DNA of 64,000 nucleotides from CAIXSC01 sp046349915 (GTDB lineage: Bacteria > Planctomycetota > Planctomycetia > Pirellulales > Pirellulaceae): positions 620,001 to 684,000 of the forward strand of contig JAXMBL010000005.1 in the NCBI GenBank assembly GCA_046349915.1, written 5' to 3'. Under the pieces are notes generated by a model, which was not told the origin of the DNA, made no database searches, and saw only the letters and a list, made by a program, of their open reading frames with translations. Below are positions 36,330 to 44,589 of this stretch, piece by piece. Position 1 is the stretch's first letter. Each line of letters starts with the position of its first letter. A program made the translations under genes and the position numbers.

Positions 36330-37036
36330 TTTTCCCCCACGTAAAGCGTGGCGACTCCGCCGGTGAGTCCATAGAACCGTACGGATCGAAGACCCGCGGC
36401 CGTCATTCGCGCGACTAATCGTTCACCCGACGGGAATTCCCCCACGCTCTCGGGCAGATAGTTGTAGGCGCTGGAGGAATTTCGCGCGAGCCACTGGCCT
36501 ATCCGCGGAAGTATATGGCGGAAATACCAGCCATAGATCGCCTTGAACGGCTGCCAGCGGGGCATAGAGAACTCGAGTACCGCGACATGTCCGCCCGGTC
36601 GGCACACTCGAGTCATCTCGCGCAGTCCTTGGTCGGTATCGGAGACGTTGCGCAATCCAAAGGCCACGCTGACGATCTGGAATTTGTCGTCGGGGAAAGG
36701 CAGGTTTTGCGTGTCGGCCTGCACGAATTGGATTTGGTCGCGAATCCCAGCTCGTTGCTTTTTTTGTTCGGCGATATCGAGCATTTCGGGGCAGAAATCG
36801 GAGCCCACGACGGGTGAGCGACCGGCGTTGGCTTTGTAGAAAGCGAGCGCCAAGTCGCCCGTGCCGGTGCAGACGTCCAGGATCGGGGCGTCGCCGGTCG
36901 GCTTGACGATTCGCGTCGTGCGCCAGCGCCAGTAGCGATCGATGTTGAGGGACAGCAGGTGGTTGAGTCGATCGTATTTCGGGGCGATTTCCCCGAACAT
37001 TCGCTGCACTCGACTGTCTGATTTATCGACCGCCAT
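36326..37036 (-). CDS. ubiE: Demethylmenaquinone methyltransferase
   Basis: A SAM-dependent C-methyltransferase of the last menaquinone (or ubiquinone) step. 236 residues with the class hallmark VQRMFGEIAPKYDRLNHLLSL, SAM motif I LDVCTGTGDLAL, DFCPEMLDIA, FPDDKFQIVSVAFGLRNV, and C-terminal YLPESVGEFPSGE. In this futalosine context the MenG role is the likely one. It is the first gene of the overlapping minus-strand operon and is divergent from the MFS gene; the operon promoter should lie in 37037-37265. Confidence 0.93.
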   Translation of the reverse strand: MAVDKSDSRVQRMFGEIAPKYDRLNHLLSLNIDRYWRWRTTRIVKPTGDAPILDVCTGTGDLALAFYKANAGRSPVVGSDFCPEMLDIAEQKKQRAGIRDQIQFVQADTQNLPFPDDKFQIVSVAFGLRNVSDTDQGLREMTRVCRPGGHVAVLEFSMPRWQPFKAIYGWYFRHILPRIGQWLARNSSSAYNYLPESVGEFPSGERLVARMTAAGLRSVRFYGLTGGVATLYVGEK

Positions 37037-37265
37037 GACTTCTGTCCAACCAGGTTTGAACTAGCGTGATCGGCTTGGATTTGGTACTCGAAGCAGCCAA
37101 ACCTCGCGCTGTTTGGCACGAAACCACCCCTTCGGTGTGGGTGGGAGCGAGCCGAATTTGCGATTTTTTCCACGAACTGTTGACCGCACCGTGTAGAATA
37201 ACTTAACGACCCGTCCGTGTTGAGCGGCCGGGCCGACTCGCCACCCTTACCCGCCTGGCTTTGCC

Positions 37266-38795
37266 GTGGACGCGACCTTTGAATCAGCGACTCCAGATCC
37301 TTCCCGGTCGGGAGCGAGCCGCCGGGACCGGATTCCTGGGCAGCATAGCTCTGGGCAGCCAAACTTTAGGCAGCCGATCCCTGTCCGAAGAAACTTGCGG
37401 GCGAGTTTGTTCGACGCGGGTTTGTTCAGCATCATGGTTGGACTGGGCGAGACGTTTTTCTCCGCTTACGTCCTGGCGCTCGACGGCGGCGAGATTGCGG
37501 CCGGGTTGATTATCGCTTTGCCGTTGCTCGCCGGCGCCTGTTTGCAGTTGGTCACCCCTTGGCTGATCGCTCGCTGGGTGCCTCATCAGCGTTGGATCGT
37601 GGGGACCGCGATGTTGCAGGCGTGCAGCCTGCTGGTCATGCCCTTTGCTCAGTACGCTGGTCGATACGCGGTCGCGGTCGCTTTCTTGGCGGCCACTCTG
37701 TATTGGGGCGCGGGACTCGCCTCGGGCCCCGTCTGGAATACATGGATCGAAGGCATCGTGCCGCGCGGCATGCGCACCAAGTTCTTCGCGTTTCGAGTGC
37801 GAGTGTCGCAGGCGTGCATCCTGGTCGGCTTTGTGATCGGCGGTTTCGCACTGCAATATGGCAAGCAACTGGGCGACTCGCTTGCGCTCTTCACAACCAT
37901 CTTCATCGTTTCATCGATCTGTCGGTTCGCCTCGGCGTGGCACCTGAGCCGACACCAAGCCTGCCCTCGGCGGCGAGTGGTCGATCTGCGAGTGTCGCTC
38001 GCCCAGATGACTCGCGGGGGACAGAATGTCTCGAGCCGTCGCTTGTTGGCCTATTTGTTCGCCGTCCAAACGGCGGTCTACATTTCTGGCCCGTACTTCG
38101 CGCCGTTCATCCTGTCGAAGCTGGAAATCACTTACCGCGATTACGCGTTGCTGATCGGCCTGACATTTGTCGGCAAGGTGCTCGCCCTGCCGGCATGGGG
38201 GCGATTCGCCCACTACGCGAACCCTCGCAAACTGCTCTGGATTGGCGGCGTATCGATCGTGCCCATCTCGGGTTTATGGATGGTATCGCAGTCGATGCCT
38301 TTCCTGGCCGTGCTGCAATTGTTGGGAGGCATCACCTGGGCAGCCTACGAGTTGGCCATTGTGCTGATGTTCTTCGAGTCGATACCGCGGGAACGGCGCA
38401 CGAGCGTGTTGACGATCTACAACTTCGGCAACTCGCTGGCGCAAGTGGTCGGCGCGCTGCTGGGCGCGTTGTGGCTCCGCGAGTTCGGTCGGTCGTACGA
38501 CTCGTACCTGTGGCTCTTCGTGGCATCCAGCGTGGCTCGAGCCGCAACGATTGTGATGCTCAACCGAGTTCCTCAGCTGGGCGCACCTCTGAACGACCCT
38601 GTCGACGAGCCGTCCGCGAGCGCTGAGCCTCGCTCAGAGGCAGGCGAATCCTCGTCGTTGCGAATGGTCGCTGGCGACGACCAGCGGTTGTCCACCGCCT
38701 CACCGTTGAACGTCACATCCCCCCAAGTCGAATCGCTCGCCGCGCCTCCGCCGGCGGTTAAGAACACGGTCGACGTAAAGGTCACCGCGAGTTAG
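37266..38795 (+). CDS. Major facilitator superfamily transporter
   Basis: About twelve hydrophobic segments. Membrane segment 1 starts near FDAGLFSIMVGLGETFFSAYVLAL; later ones include LLAYLFAVQTAVYISGPYFAPF and LLIGLTFVGKVLALPAWG. The first 45 residues and the last 75 (Ser/Glu/Pro-rich) are hydrophilic. The start used is a GTG at 37266, which gives 509 residues; a later start is possible because the first 45 residues are not membrane-forming and look low-conserved. The substrate cannot be read. The next gene follows 18 bp downstream. Confidence 0.72.
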   Translation: MDATFESATPDPSRSGASRRDRIPGQHSSGQPNFRQPIPVRRNLRASLFDAGLFSIMVGLGETFFSAYVLALDGGEIAAGLIIALPLLAGACLQLVTPWLIARWVPHQRWIVGTAMLQACSLLVMPFAQYAGRYAVAVAFLAATLYWGAGLASGPVWNTWIEGIVPRGMRTKFFAFRVRVSQACILVGFVIGGFALQYGKQLGDSLALFTTIFIVSSICRFASAWHLSRHQACPRRRVVDLRVSLAQMTRGGQNVSSRRLLAYLFAVQTAVYISGPYFAPFILSKLEITYRDYALLIGLTFVGKVLALPAWGRFAHYANPRKLLWIGGVSIVPISGLWMVSQSMPFLAVLQLLGGITWAAYELAIVLMFFESIPRERRTSVLTIYNFGNSLAQVVGALLGALWLREFGRSYDSYLWLFVASSVARAATIVMLNRVPQLGAPLNDPVDEPSASAEPRSEAGESSSLRMVAGDDQRLSTASPLNVTSPQVESLAAPPPAVKNTVDVKVTAS

Positions 38796-38813
38796 TTAGA
38801 TAGCGATCCGAAC

Positions 38814-39236
38814 ATGGACGAAATCCAACCCATCGACCCGGTTGCTCGACGCAACGCCTTGATCGTCTTTATCGTCGTGGCGATTCTGGGAGGAGTTGTG
38901 GCAAGTCGAATGGAGTCGTGGAAGAAGACGCTCGAACAACGGCTGCGTGGACAAGGGCCTGCGGAAGCTGTTGAGACCCAGCGTTACCTGGCGCTCGGCA
39001 TGATCACCGTAATGACCGCCCCGATGGCGATGGCGGGCGGGTATTTCTGTTGGCTGGGCCGCAGGACATTGCGAGGCAAGCGATTTCCACCGCCGGGCAT
39101 GCGAGTGATCAAACCCACTCGAGTCCTCCGAGAAGAGGCGGCGATCCGCTTGGGACGTTGGCTTGTGACGATCGGAATCTTGATCGTCGTCTTGTCGCTC
39201 GGAGCGTACGGTTGGATTGCCAGCAAGATCTGGTAG
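38814..39236 (+). CDS. Small membrane protein of unknown function
   Basis: 140 residues with three hydrophobic segments (about 15-30, 60-80 and 118-135), an Arg-rich loop in the middle, and a short N-terminal MDEIQPIDPVARRNA. I do not recognise the family. Its position 18 bp after the MFS gene suggests co-transcription. Its stop codon lies at the border of a palindromic repeat. Confidence 0.7.
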   Translation: MDEIQPIDPVARRNALIVFIVVAILGGVVASRMESWKKTLEQRLRGQGPAEAVETQRYLALGMITVMTAPMAMAGGYFCWLGRRTLRGKRFPPPGMRVIKPTRVLREEAAIRLGRWLVTIGILIVVLSLGAYGWIASKIW

Positions 39237-39332
39237 CGGAACTCGCAAGAGTTCCGTCGTCGCAGGCGAAACGGGTACGGATCGAGAGACGTTCGCTTGC
39301 GACGCGTCGGAATTCTTGCGAATTCCGCTACA
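39233..39332. repeat. Inverted pair of palindromes between convergent genes
   Basis: Two hairpins, CGGAACTC-GCAA-GAGTTCCG (39237-39256) and CGGAATTC-TTGC-GAATTCCG (39308-39327), are inverted copies of one GTAGCGGAAYTCGCAAGARTTCCG unit. The flanking GTCGCAGGCGAA / TTCGCTTGCGAC also pair, making a ~40-bp imperfect inverted repeat. It probably terminates transcription from both sides. Confidence 0.8.
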
Positions 39333-39339
39333 GGACTTG

Positions 39340-39828
39340 CTACCGCACGAATTGGTCGACGAACGACTCGCCTAGCCCATTGGCGGCGTAATGCTTGCGG
39401 CAAAGAGCGATCTTGGTGTGCACGTCATCGTGTCCACACGGCTGATAGTTGTCGTCGAAATAGATCAAGGCGGCACAGACGTGGAACAACGTAATCATCT
39501 CGTCGGCGTCGTCGACGACCAACGTATGAATCTCACCCGGCGGCTCGAACACATACATGCCCGCGCGAGCCACCCAATCGTGTTCCAAATAGCGCCACGA
39601 GCCCTTGATCACGAAACCGTGCACCGGCGCCGGATGCAAATGGCGACTCAACATTCCCGCTCGCCGCACTCGCAGCAAATTCACCCACTCTCCCGTCACC
39701 ACGTTGAACAAGAGCGGGCGAAACCACACATTGGGCGCCTGCGGCACCCATAACCGCTCGTCTTCCGGAATCGCCATCACGGCCATGTCGGCGATTTGAT
39801 GTGGCGCGGATGGTCGAGCGTGATTCAT
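39340..39828 (-). CDS. Cupin-domain protein (2,4'-dihydroxyacetophenone dioxygenase-like)
   Basis: 162 residues. One cupin fold with HLHPAPVHGFVIKGSWRYLEHDW (cupin motif 1 with His ligands) and FEPPGEIHTLVV (motif 2). The start at 39828 (MNHARPSAPHQIAD) is chosen because the open frame further upstream is the reverse reading of the WD40 gene. It lies 38 bp downstream of that WD40 gene on the same strand. An Fe-dependent dioxygenase role is possible from the resemblance to dihydroxyacetophenone dioxygenase; this is inferred. Confidence 0.78.
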   Translation of the reverse strand: MNHARPSAPHQIADMAVMAIPEDERLWVPQAPNVWFRPLLFNVVTGEWVNLLRVRRAGMLSRHLHPAPVHGFVIKGSWRYLEHDWVARAGMYVFEPPGEIHTLVVDDADEMITLFHVCAALIYFDDNYQPCGHDDVHTKIALCRKHYAANGLGESFVDQFVR

Positions 39829-39866
39829 GCGATTGACCCGAATGAGACAAAGGGGGCGGCTACGGT

Positions 39867-40913
39867 TTATTCGTGCAACGAGTAAGTGCGCAGGTGGTTG
39901 TCGGCATGAGCGACCGCGAACTGACGGCGGTCGGGAGATACGCCCAAACCACGACCGTCGCTCGGCAACTTGAACTTGAAGAACTCGTGGTTGGCGTCCC
40001 CTTTCCAAAAATGGACCCAACCGCCGCCTCCACCCGACAGTCCCATCCAGAAGCCGTCGGGATGGTGCACCACACCCCATACAGCGCCTTGAGTTTTCTC
40101 TTTGGACTGTAACAACTGATCGACCTTCTTTTCCACCACGTTGACCAGCGCGACCGCGATCTCCCCGACCCCCGCGAAGGCGTTCGTGACGTTCGTAATG
40201 CCCCCCAGCGCCCATTGGTTGCCGTCGGATCGGAGAGCAATGCTGCGAGCGCCGCCAATGTCGGCTCGAAACGTCGTGTCGTAAAAGTGTAAAGCTTGGA
40301 CGGTCGCTACCTCCGAACCAACGGCGTCGACTGGCTTGGCGGGATCCAGCGGCCAAGTCAACACGGTCCCTTTCAGGTCGCACGACACCAGCGTCAGATC
40401 GTCCTTGCCAAACGCCACGTTGTAGACATGCGACTTGTGACCCGTCAACGTCGCGAGCAAAGTCCCTTGAGCAACATCCCACAGCTTGATCAGTCGGTCG
40501 TTGCCACAAGTCGCCACCCAGCGGCCATGGTGGCCGATGGCGAGCGATCGCACCCAACCAGCGTGTGCCTCGACGGTGCGAATCGGAGTCGGCTTTTCGG
40601 CGGCGGTCGGCCACCAAACCAATCGGCCGTCGTAACCACCGGTCACTAAGAGTTCGCCGTCGGGCGTCGTCCCCATGGCACGCACCCAACTATCGTGCCC
40701 CGCCAGTTCGACGACCGTCTTGGCGGCGACATCGAAGCGATGCACCAAATTGTCCTCGGCGCCGAAAAAGACGTACCGCCCTCGCGATTCCCAGTGACAA
40801 GCGGTCAGAGGGCGAGTGTGTTTGTATTCGAGTTGCTTGCGAGTCTTTTGTGGATCGACCTTGGGTGAGTCGGTCGCGGGAGGAGCGGCTTGCGTCGTCG
40901 AATCAGCGGTCAT
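39867..40913 (-). CDS. WD40-repeat protein
   Basis: 348 residues. Repeats with WD-type ends are visible: CHWESRGRYVFFGAEDNLVHRFD, VRAMGTTPDGELLVTGGYDGRLVWW, VRSLAIGHHGRWVATCGNDRLIKLWD, and VYNVAFGKDDLTLVSCDLKGTVLTWP. These give probably six to seven blades of a propeller, a scaffold for protein interaction. It overlaps the DUF1501 gene upstream by 4 bp, so the two are translationally coupled. No signal peptide is evident. Confidence 0.85.
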   Translation of the reverse strand: MTADSTTQAAPPATDSPKVDPQKTRKQLEYKHTRPLTACHWESRGRYVFFGAEDNLVHRFDVAAKTVVELAGHDSWVRAMGTTPDGELLVTGGYDGRLVWWPTAAEKPTPIRTVEAHAGWVRSLAIGHHGRWVATCGNDRLIKLWDVAQGTLLATLTGHKSHVYNVAFGKDDLTLVSCDLKGTVLTWPLDPAKPVDAVGSEVATVQALHFYDTTFRADIGGARSIALRSDGNQWALGGITNVTNAFAGVGEIAVALVNVVEKKVDQLLQSKEKTQGAVWGVVHHPDGFWMGLSGGGGGWVHFWKGDANHEFFKFKLPSDGRGLGVSPDRRQFAVAHADNHLRTYSLHE

Positions 40914-42232
40914 GCCAGCAACTCCGAGATCGCATCCTTGGCGGGGTCCGCAATCGGAAATTTTCGGCCGCCGATGTCGAAGTCTCCCTTCGAGTCGACT
41001 CCGACCGCTCGCAGCAGCGTATGGAACACATGCCCATGGTCGACCATGCGATCAACCACCGCCGTGCCATTGTCATTCGTCTTGCCGATCACGGCGCCGG
41101 GCTGAATTCCCGTCCCGCCCATCACGACGCTCCAAGCCGTCCCCCAATGGTCGCGTCCGTAACGATTGTTGATCTTCGGCGTTCGACCAAACTCACTCAT
41201 CACACAGATCAGCGTGTCCTCCAAGAGGCCGCGGTCGGCGAGGTCGCTGACCAGCGACGCAAAGGGCTGATCAAACTCGCCCAACTGCTCGATGTGGAAG
41301 TCAAAATTCTCGTGATGAGTGTCATAGTCGGCGTGGTTGACCTGGACGTATGGCACGCCATGCTCAATCAGCCGTCGAGCCAGCAGGCAGTGTTTGCCAA
41401 ACTCGCTGACTCCATAACGCTCCTGGTCCGCGGCCGACTCCCGAGTTGACTCGAATACCTGGCGTTGGTCGAGCAGATCGCGAGCTTGTTGGAATGAGAA
41501 CATGTAAGCGTCGGTGTCAGCCGTGCGGCGGCGACCCGCGAAGCGTTCGTTCGTCCGCTCTCGGAACACGTTGCGTCGAGCTTCCATGTCGGCTGAAACC
41601 GACTCGGGACGCTCGGTGAACTTCGGCGGCTTCCCGTCATACATGATGACGTTGCTGAACTGGGGTCCGAGGTAAGCCGCTTTGTGCGTCTCGGATTCGA
41701 CATTGCGTTTGCCCGGTGAACTACGAATGAGGATGTGTCCAGGCAGAGTGAAACCGCCTGGAGTGAGCGCCTTGGCCGAGACGGCGCCGAGATGAGGGTA
41801 GTCGACCCCCTTCATCTCCTTACGCCCCGTCGTCATCTCAACCACCCCTCGCCCATGATCGCCATTCTTCGTGTCGAGGCTGCGAATGATCGAGAGTCGA
41901 TGCATCTGTTTGGCCGTATGCGGCAACAGTTCGCAAATGTGGACCCCAGGCACCGAGGTGGCAATGGTGCGGAATGGTCCGCCCGTGTCGGTGTTCGGCT
42001 TCGGGTCCCAGGTCTCTAACTGACTGACGCCGCCGTGCAAAAAAATATTGAGAACTCGCTTGCGGCGAGCCTTCAGTTGGTCGGCCACCGCGGGTGTGCC
42101 GGTCACGAATCCGCCCAGTCCTACGGTAGCCGCTCCTGCCCCCAGACTGGCGCCGGTCGCCAGCCGTCCTAAAAAAGCTCGTCGGTGCATCCCATGTTCT
42201 GACGACCCGCAGGCGTAGTTCGACTTCATCAT
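40910..42232 (-). CDS. DUF1501 protein with Tat-type leader
   Basis: 440 residues. The leader MHRRAFLGRLATGASLGAGAA has a twin-Arg-like RRAFLG motif for export by Tat. The body shows the DUF1501 landmarks VLNIFLHGGVSQLETWDPKPNTDTGGPF and EFGRTPKINNRYGRDHWGTAW, related to the alkaline-phosphatase/sulfatase fold. Planctomycetes encode many, usually behind a PSD1/DUF1549 gene; here the partner is instead a WD40 gene overlapping by 4 bp. The two ATGs at 42232 and 42229 are adjacent. The exact reaction is unknown. Confidence 0.88.
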   Translation of the reverse strand: MMKSNYACGSSEHGMHRRAFLGRLATGASLGAGAATVGLGGFVTGTPAVADQLKARRKRVLNIFLHGGVSQLETWDPKPNTDTGGPFRTIATSVPGVHICELLPHTAKQMHRLSIIRSLDTKNGDHGRGVVEMTTGRKEMKGVDYPHLGAVSAKALTPGGFTLPGHILIRSSPGKRNVESETHKAAYLGPQFSNVIMYDGKPPKFTERPESVSADMEARRNVFRERTNERFAGRRRTADTDAYMFSFQQARDLLDQRQVFESTRESAADQERYGVSEFGKHCLLARRLIEHGVPYVQVNHADYDTHHENFDFHIEQLGEFDQPFASLVSDLADRGLLEDTLICVMSEFGRTPKINNRYGRDHWGTAWSVVMGGTGIQPGAVIGKTNDNGTAVVDRMVDHGHVFHTLLRAVGVDSKGDFDIGGRKFPIADPAKDAISELLA

Positions 42233-42366
42233 GCGAACCCTCCAAGGGAAAGACGGGCAGGTAAGGCGGGCAGTCCACGCAGTGTAAACCGTGAAAACTC
42301 ACCCATCAATAGCGTTCGATCCAAGGCTTGTCGCAACTTGAGACGAATTTCGGGTTGGCACTTTGT

Positions 42367-42390
42367 ACGACGGACTTCCAAGTCCGTCGT
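42367..42390. repeat. Dispersed palindrome P, copy 2
   Basis: ACGACGGACTT-CC-AAGTCCGTCGT, an 11-bp perfect stem with a 2-nt loop, in the divergent region between the DUF1501 gene and fwdD. Confidence 0.85.
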
Positions 42391-42484
42391 AACTTATTAC
42401 CTGCTCTTCCAGTGCTTTACGTTCGTGGGCGTTCGCCTGATTTCCCCATGGCGTTTTTCGGGGATGGCGAGCACAATGGCGGGC

Positions 42485-42850
42485 ATGAGCACGCCGAATA
42501 GCCAGCGAGAAACGTTTATTTTGATTCCGGGCCGGACGAGTCGTCAGGGGGCGGGAATCAGCGAGGGCAAGTACAAGTCCAACTATCAGGAAGAAATCAA
42601 CACGCTTCAGGTGCCGCCGGCCGATATGAAGCGGTTAGGATTGTCTGAAGGGGACTGGGTGCGAGTGGTCAGCACCTGGGGGACGATCGACATCGCCATC
42701 ACGGCGGCCAAGGCCGACGAGTTGCCAGCGGGCCTGTTGTTCCTAGCGTATGGAGATCAATCTAGCCGGCTGATGGGCGGCGATACGCATGGAACCGGGA
42801 TGCCCACCAGCAAAGGAATCGACGTGACGCTGGAGAAGATTGCGAAGTAG
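42485..42850 (+). CDS. fwdD: Formylmethanofuran dehydrogenase subunit D-like (molybdopterin dinucleotide-binding)
   Basis: A 121-residue protein whose middle, LGLSEGDWVRVVSTWGTIDIAITAAK, is the dinucleotide-binding beta-barrel of molybdopterin enzymes, with the FwdD ending GTGMPTSKGIDVTLEKI. In archaea FwdD completes the pterin-cofactor site of FwdB, which follows 107 bp downstream. The best start is one of three ATGs at 42464, 42476 and 42485; I use 42485 (MSTPNSQRETFILIPGRT). Planctomycetes are known to carry H4MPT-linked C1 genes, to which this belongs. fwdA and fwdC (fhcA/D/C) are not adjacent. Confidence 0.83.
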   Translation: MSTPNSQRETFILIPGRTSRQGAGISEGKYKSNYQEEINTLQVPPADMKRLGLSEGDWVRVVSTWGTIDIAITAAKADELPAGLLFLAYGDQSSRLMGGDTHGTGMPTSKGIDVTLEKIAK

Positions 42851-42889
42851 GTCATTGGTCATTCGTCATTTGTCATTTGTCATTGGTTG
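42851..42889 (-). repeat. Heptamer repeat, reverse copy of the ACCARTG family
   Basis: Five 7-bp units read on the minus strand as CCAATGA, CAAATGA, CAAATGA, CGAATGA, CCAATGA. It starts right after the fwdD stop. Confidence 0.8.
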
Positions 42890-42920
42890 GCGGTTGACTG
42901 CGGGTTTCTCCTGCTTCCGA

Positions 42921-42954
42921 CCTAAAGCCTAAAGTCTAAAGCCTAAAGCCTAAT
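42921..42954 (+). repeat. CCTAAAG heptamer tandem repeat before fwdB
   Basis: CCTAAAG, CCTAAAG, TCTAAAG, CCTAAAG, CCTAAT, ending 3 bp before the fwdB ATG. No ordinary Shine-Dalgarno is visible, so the repeat occupies the ribosome-binding region. Confidence 0.85.
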
Positions 42955-42957
42955 CCC

Positions 42958-44367
42958 ATGACTGTTATTGCTAGCGATAGTACTCACGCGGGCGCTTCGA
43001 GCACGGGTGAACTGAAGGTGATCAAGGATGCAACTTGCACCTTTTGCGGGTGCACTTGCGACGACATCGACTTGAAGGTCGATGGGCATCGGATCGTCGA
43101 GGCCGAGCGGGCGTGTGTGCTGGGCAAAGCGTGGTTCTTGAACCACGAGGTGGAAGATCGCCCGTCGTGCCTGATTGAAGGAAAGCCGGCATCGATCGCG
43201 GACGGCGTGGAACGAGCCGCTCGGATTCTGGCGGATGCCAAGTACCCGCTGGTTTACGGCTTGTCGGATACCACGATCGAATCGCAGCGAGTGGCGGTGG
43301 GAATCGCAGACTGGATCGGCGCCAATGTCGACACAACGACCAGCGTGTGCCATGGTCCGTCGGGCATGGCGTTCCAGGGGGTGGGCGAGGTGACCTGCAC
43401 GCTGGGCGAGGTGCGTAATCGAGGCGACATGATCATCTTCTGGGGTTCGAACCCCGCGGAGAGTCATCCTCGTCACTTTACGAAGTACAGCCTGATGCCC
43501 AAGGGGATGTTCGTCCCGAACGGCCGCAAGGATCGCACGGCGGTGGTGGTCGATGTGCGAAAGACGAAGTCAGCCAAAGCTGCTGACATCTTCATTCAGA
43601 TCAAGCCGCGAAAAGACTTTGAGGCGTTGTGGACGCTGCGCGCGTTGGCTCAAGGGATCACGCTTGATCCCGTCGAGGTCGAGAACGAGACAGGCGTTCC
43701 GCTCGCTCGTTGGCAAGACTTGATGGACCGCATGAAGAAGGCCAAGTTCGGCGTCATCTTCTTCGGCATGGGTGTCACGATGACTCGTGGCAAGCACGCC
43801 AATAGCGAAGCACTCATGTCATTGACTCGCGACATGAACAAGTACACTCGTTTCGTCTGCAAGCCAAACCGCGGGCACGGCAATGTGACGGGCGCGGACA
43901 ATGTGGTGACTTGGCGTACGGGATATCCCTTTGGCGTAAACTTGGGGCGAGGCTACCCGCGATTCAATCCCGGCGAATACACCTCGTCGGACGTGTTGGC
44001 TCGAGGCGAAGCCGATGCGGCGTTGATCATCGCAAGCGACCCGATGGCGAATTTCAGCCAGCCGGCGCGCGACCACTTGAAGACGATTCCCTATGTGGCG
44101 CTCGATCCGAAAGAGACCCCGACCACTCGTCACGCCACCGTCGCCTTTACGGTCGCCTGCTACGGGATCAACGTTCCGGGCACGGTCTACCGGATGGACG
44201 ACGTGCCGATTCCGCTGCGACCTGCCTTCGAGTCGCCTCATCCCAGCGATCAGATGATTCTGACGGCGATCGAGAAACGAGTGCGTGAGTTGAAAGCCGA
44301 GACGCTCCGCGACCCCAACGCTCACCCATCGCTCCGCCCCAACCCGCGAGTTGCCCTGCCTCAATAG
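42958..44367 (+). CDS. fwdB: Formylmethanofuran dehydrogenase subunit B-like (molybdopterin/Fe-S catalytic subunit)
   Basis: 469 residues of the tungsten/molybdenum bis-pterin superfamily, close to archaeal FwdB. An N-terminal Fe-S motif is present: Cys27, Cys30, Cys34 and Cys53 in CTFCGCTCDDI and ERACVLGKAW. The active-site segment is TTTSVCHGPSGMAFQGVGEV (Cys131), equivalent to the metal-ligating Cys (or selenocysteine) of archaeal FwdB. RGDMIIFWGSNPAESHPRH and TAVVVDVRKTKSAKAADIFI follow the archaeal pattern. In methylotrophs the FhcB homologue acts in a hydrolase without the metal cofactor (from memory); here the ligand residues look intact. Start ATG 42958 has a heptamer repeat instead of a clear ribosome-binding site. 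Confidence 0.9.
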   Translation: MTVIASDSTHAGASSTGELKVIKDATCTFCGCTCDDIDLKVDGHRIVEAERACVLGKAWFLNHEVEDRPSCLIEGKPASIADGVERAARILADAKYPLVYGLSDTTIESQRVAVGIADWIGANVDTTTSVCHGPSGMAFQGVGEVTCTLGEVRNRGDMIIFWGSNPAESHPRHFTKYSLMPKGMFVPNGRKDRTAVVVDVRKTKSAKAADIFIQIKPRKDFEALWTLRALAQGITLDPVEVENETGVPLARWQDLMDRMKKAKFGVIFFGMGVTMTRGKHANSEALMSLTRDMNKYTRFVCKPNRGHGNVTGADNVVTWRTGYPFGVNLGRGYPRFNPGEYTSSDVLARGEADAALIIASDPMANFSQPARDHLKTIPYVALDPKETPTTRHATVAFTVACYGINVPGTVYRMDDVPIPLRPAFESPHPSDQMILTAIEKRVRELKAETLRDPNAHPSLRPNPRVALPQ

Positions 44368-44461
44368 GCATTTGTCTTCTCGCACGAAGTCGACATCCCG
44401 ACCCGCAAGGCGCGTTGCCGTCTCCCGATGCACTGGCCTGAAGCTTAGGGAAGACGGCGTA

Positions 44462-44482
44462 CGACGGACTTCTAGTCCGTCG
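44462..44482. repeat. Dispersed palindrome P, copy 3
   Basis: CGACGGACT-TCT-AGTCCGTCG, a 9-bp stem preceded by GTA, between fwdB and the kinase-WD40 gene. Confidence 0.85.
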
Positions 44483-44589
44483 CTTTGGTCCATTCGCGGC
44501 GGCAACAAGTAATCCGAGCCGGATTCTCGTTCCTCGGATCAAAAACCTCTATTATCTTCCGCGAGACGCTTTCCGCAGTAGGAACTCGC

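Noticed and set aside
37178..37204. TTGACC...TAGAAT promoter upstream of the MFS gene
   Set aside because: The spacing between the two hexamers is only 8 bp, too short for a sigma-70 promoter.
39829..40689. Upstream extension of the cupin ORF
   Set aside because: It overlaps the WD40 gene in another frame and contains no conserved sequence; the start at 39828 fits the cupin.
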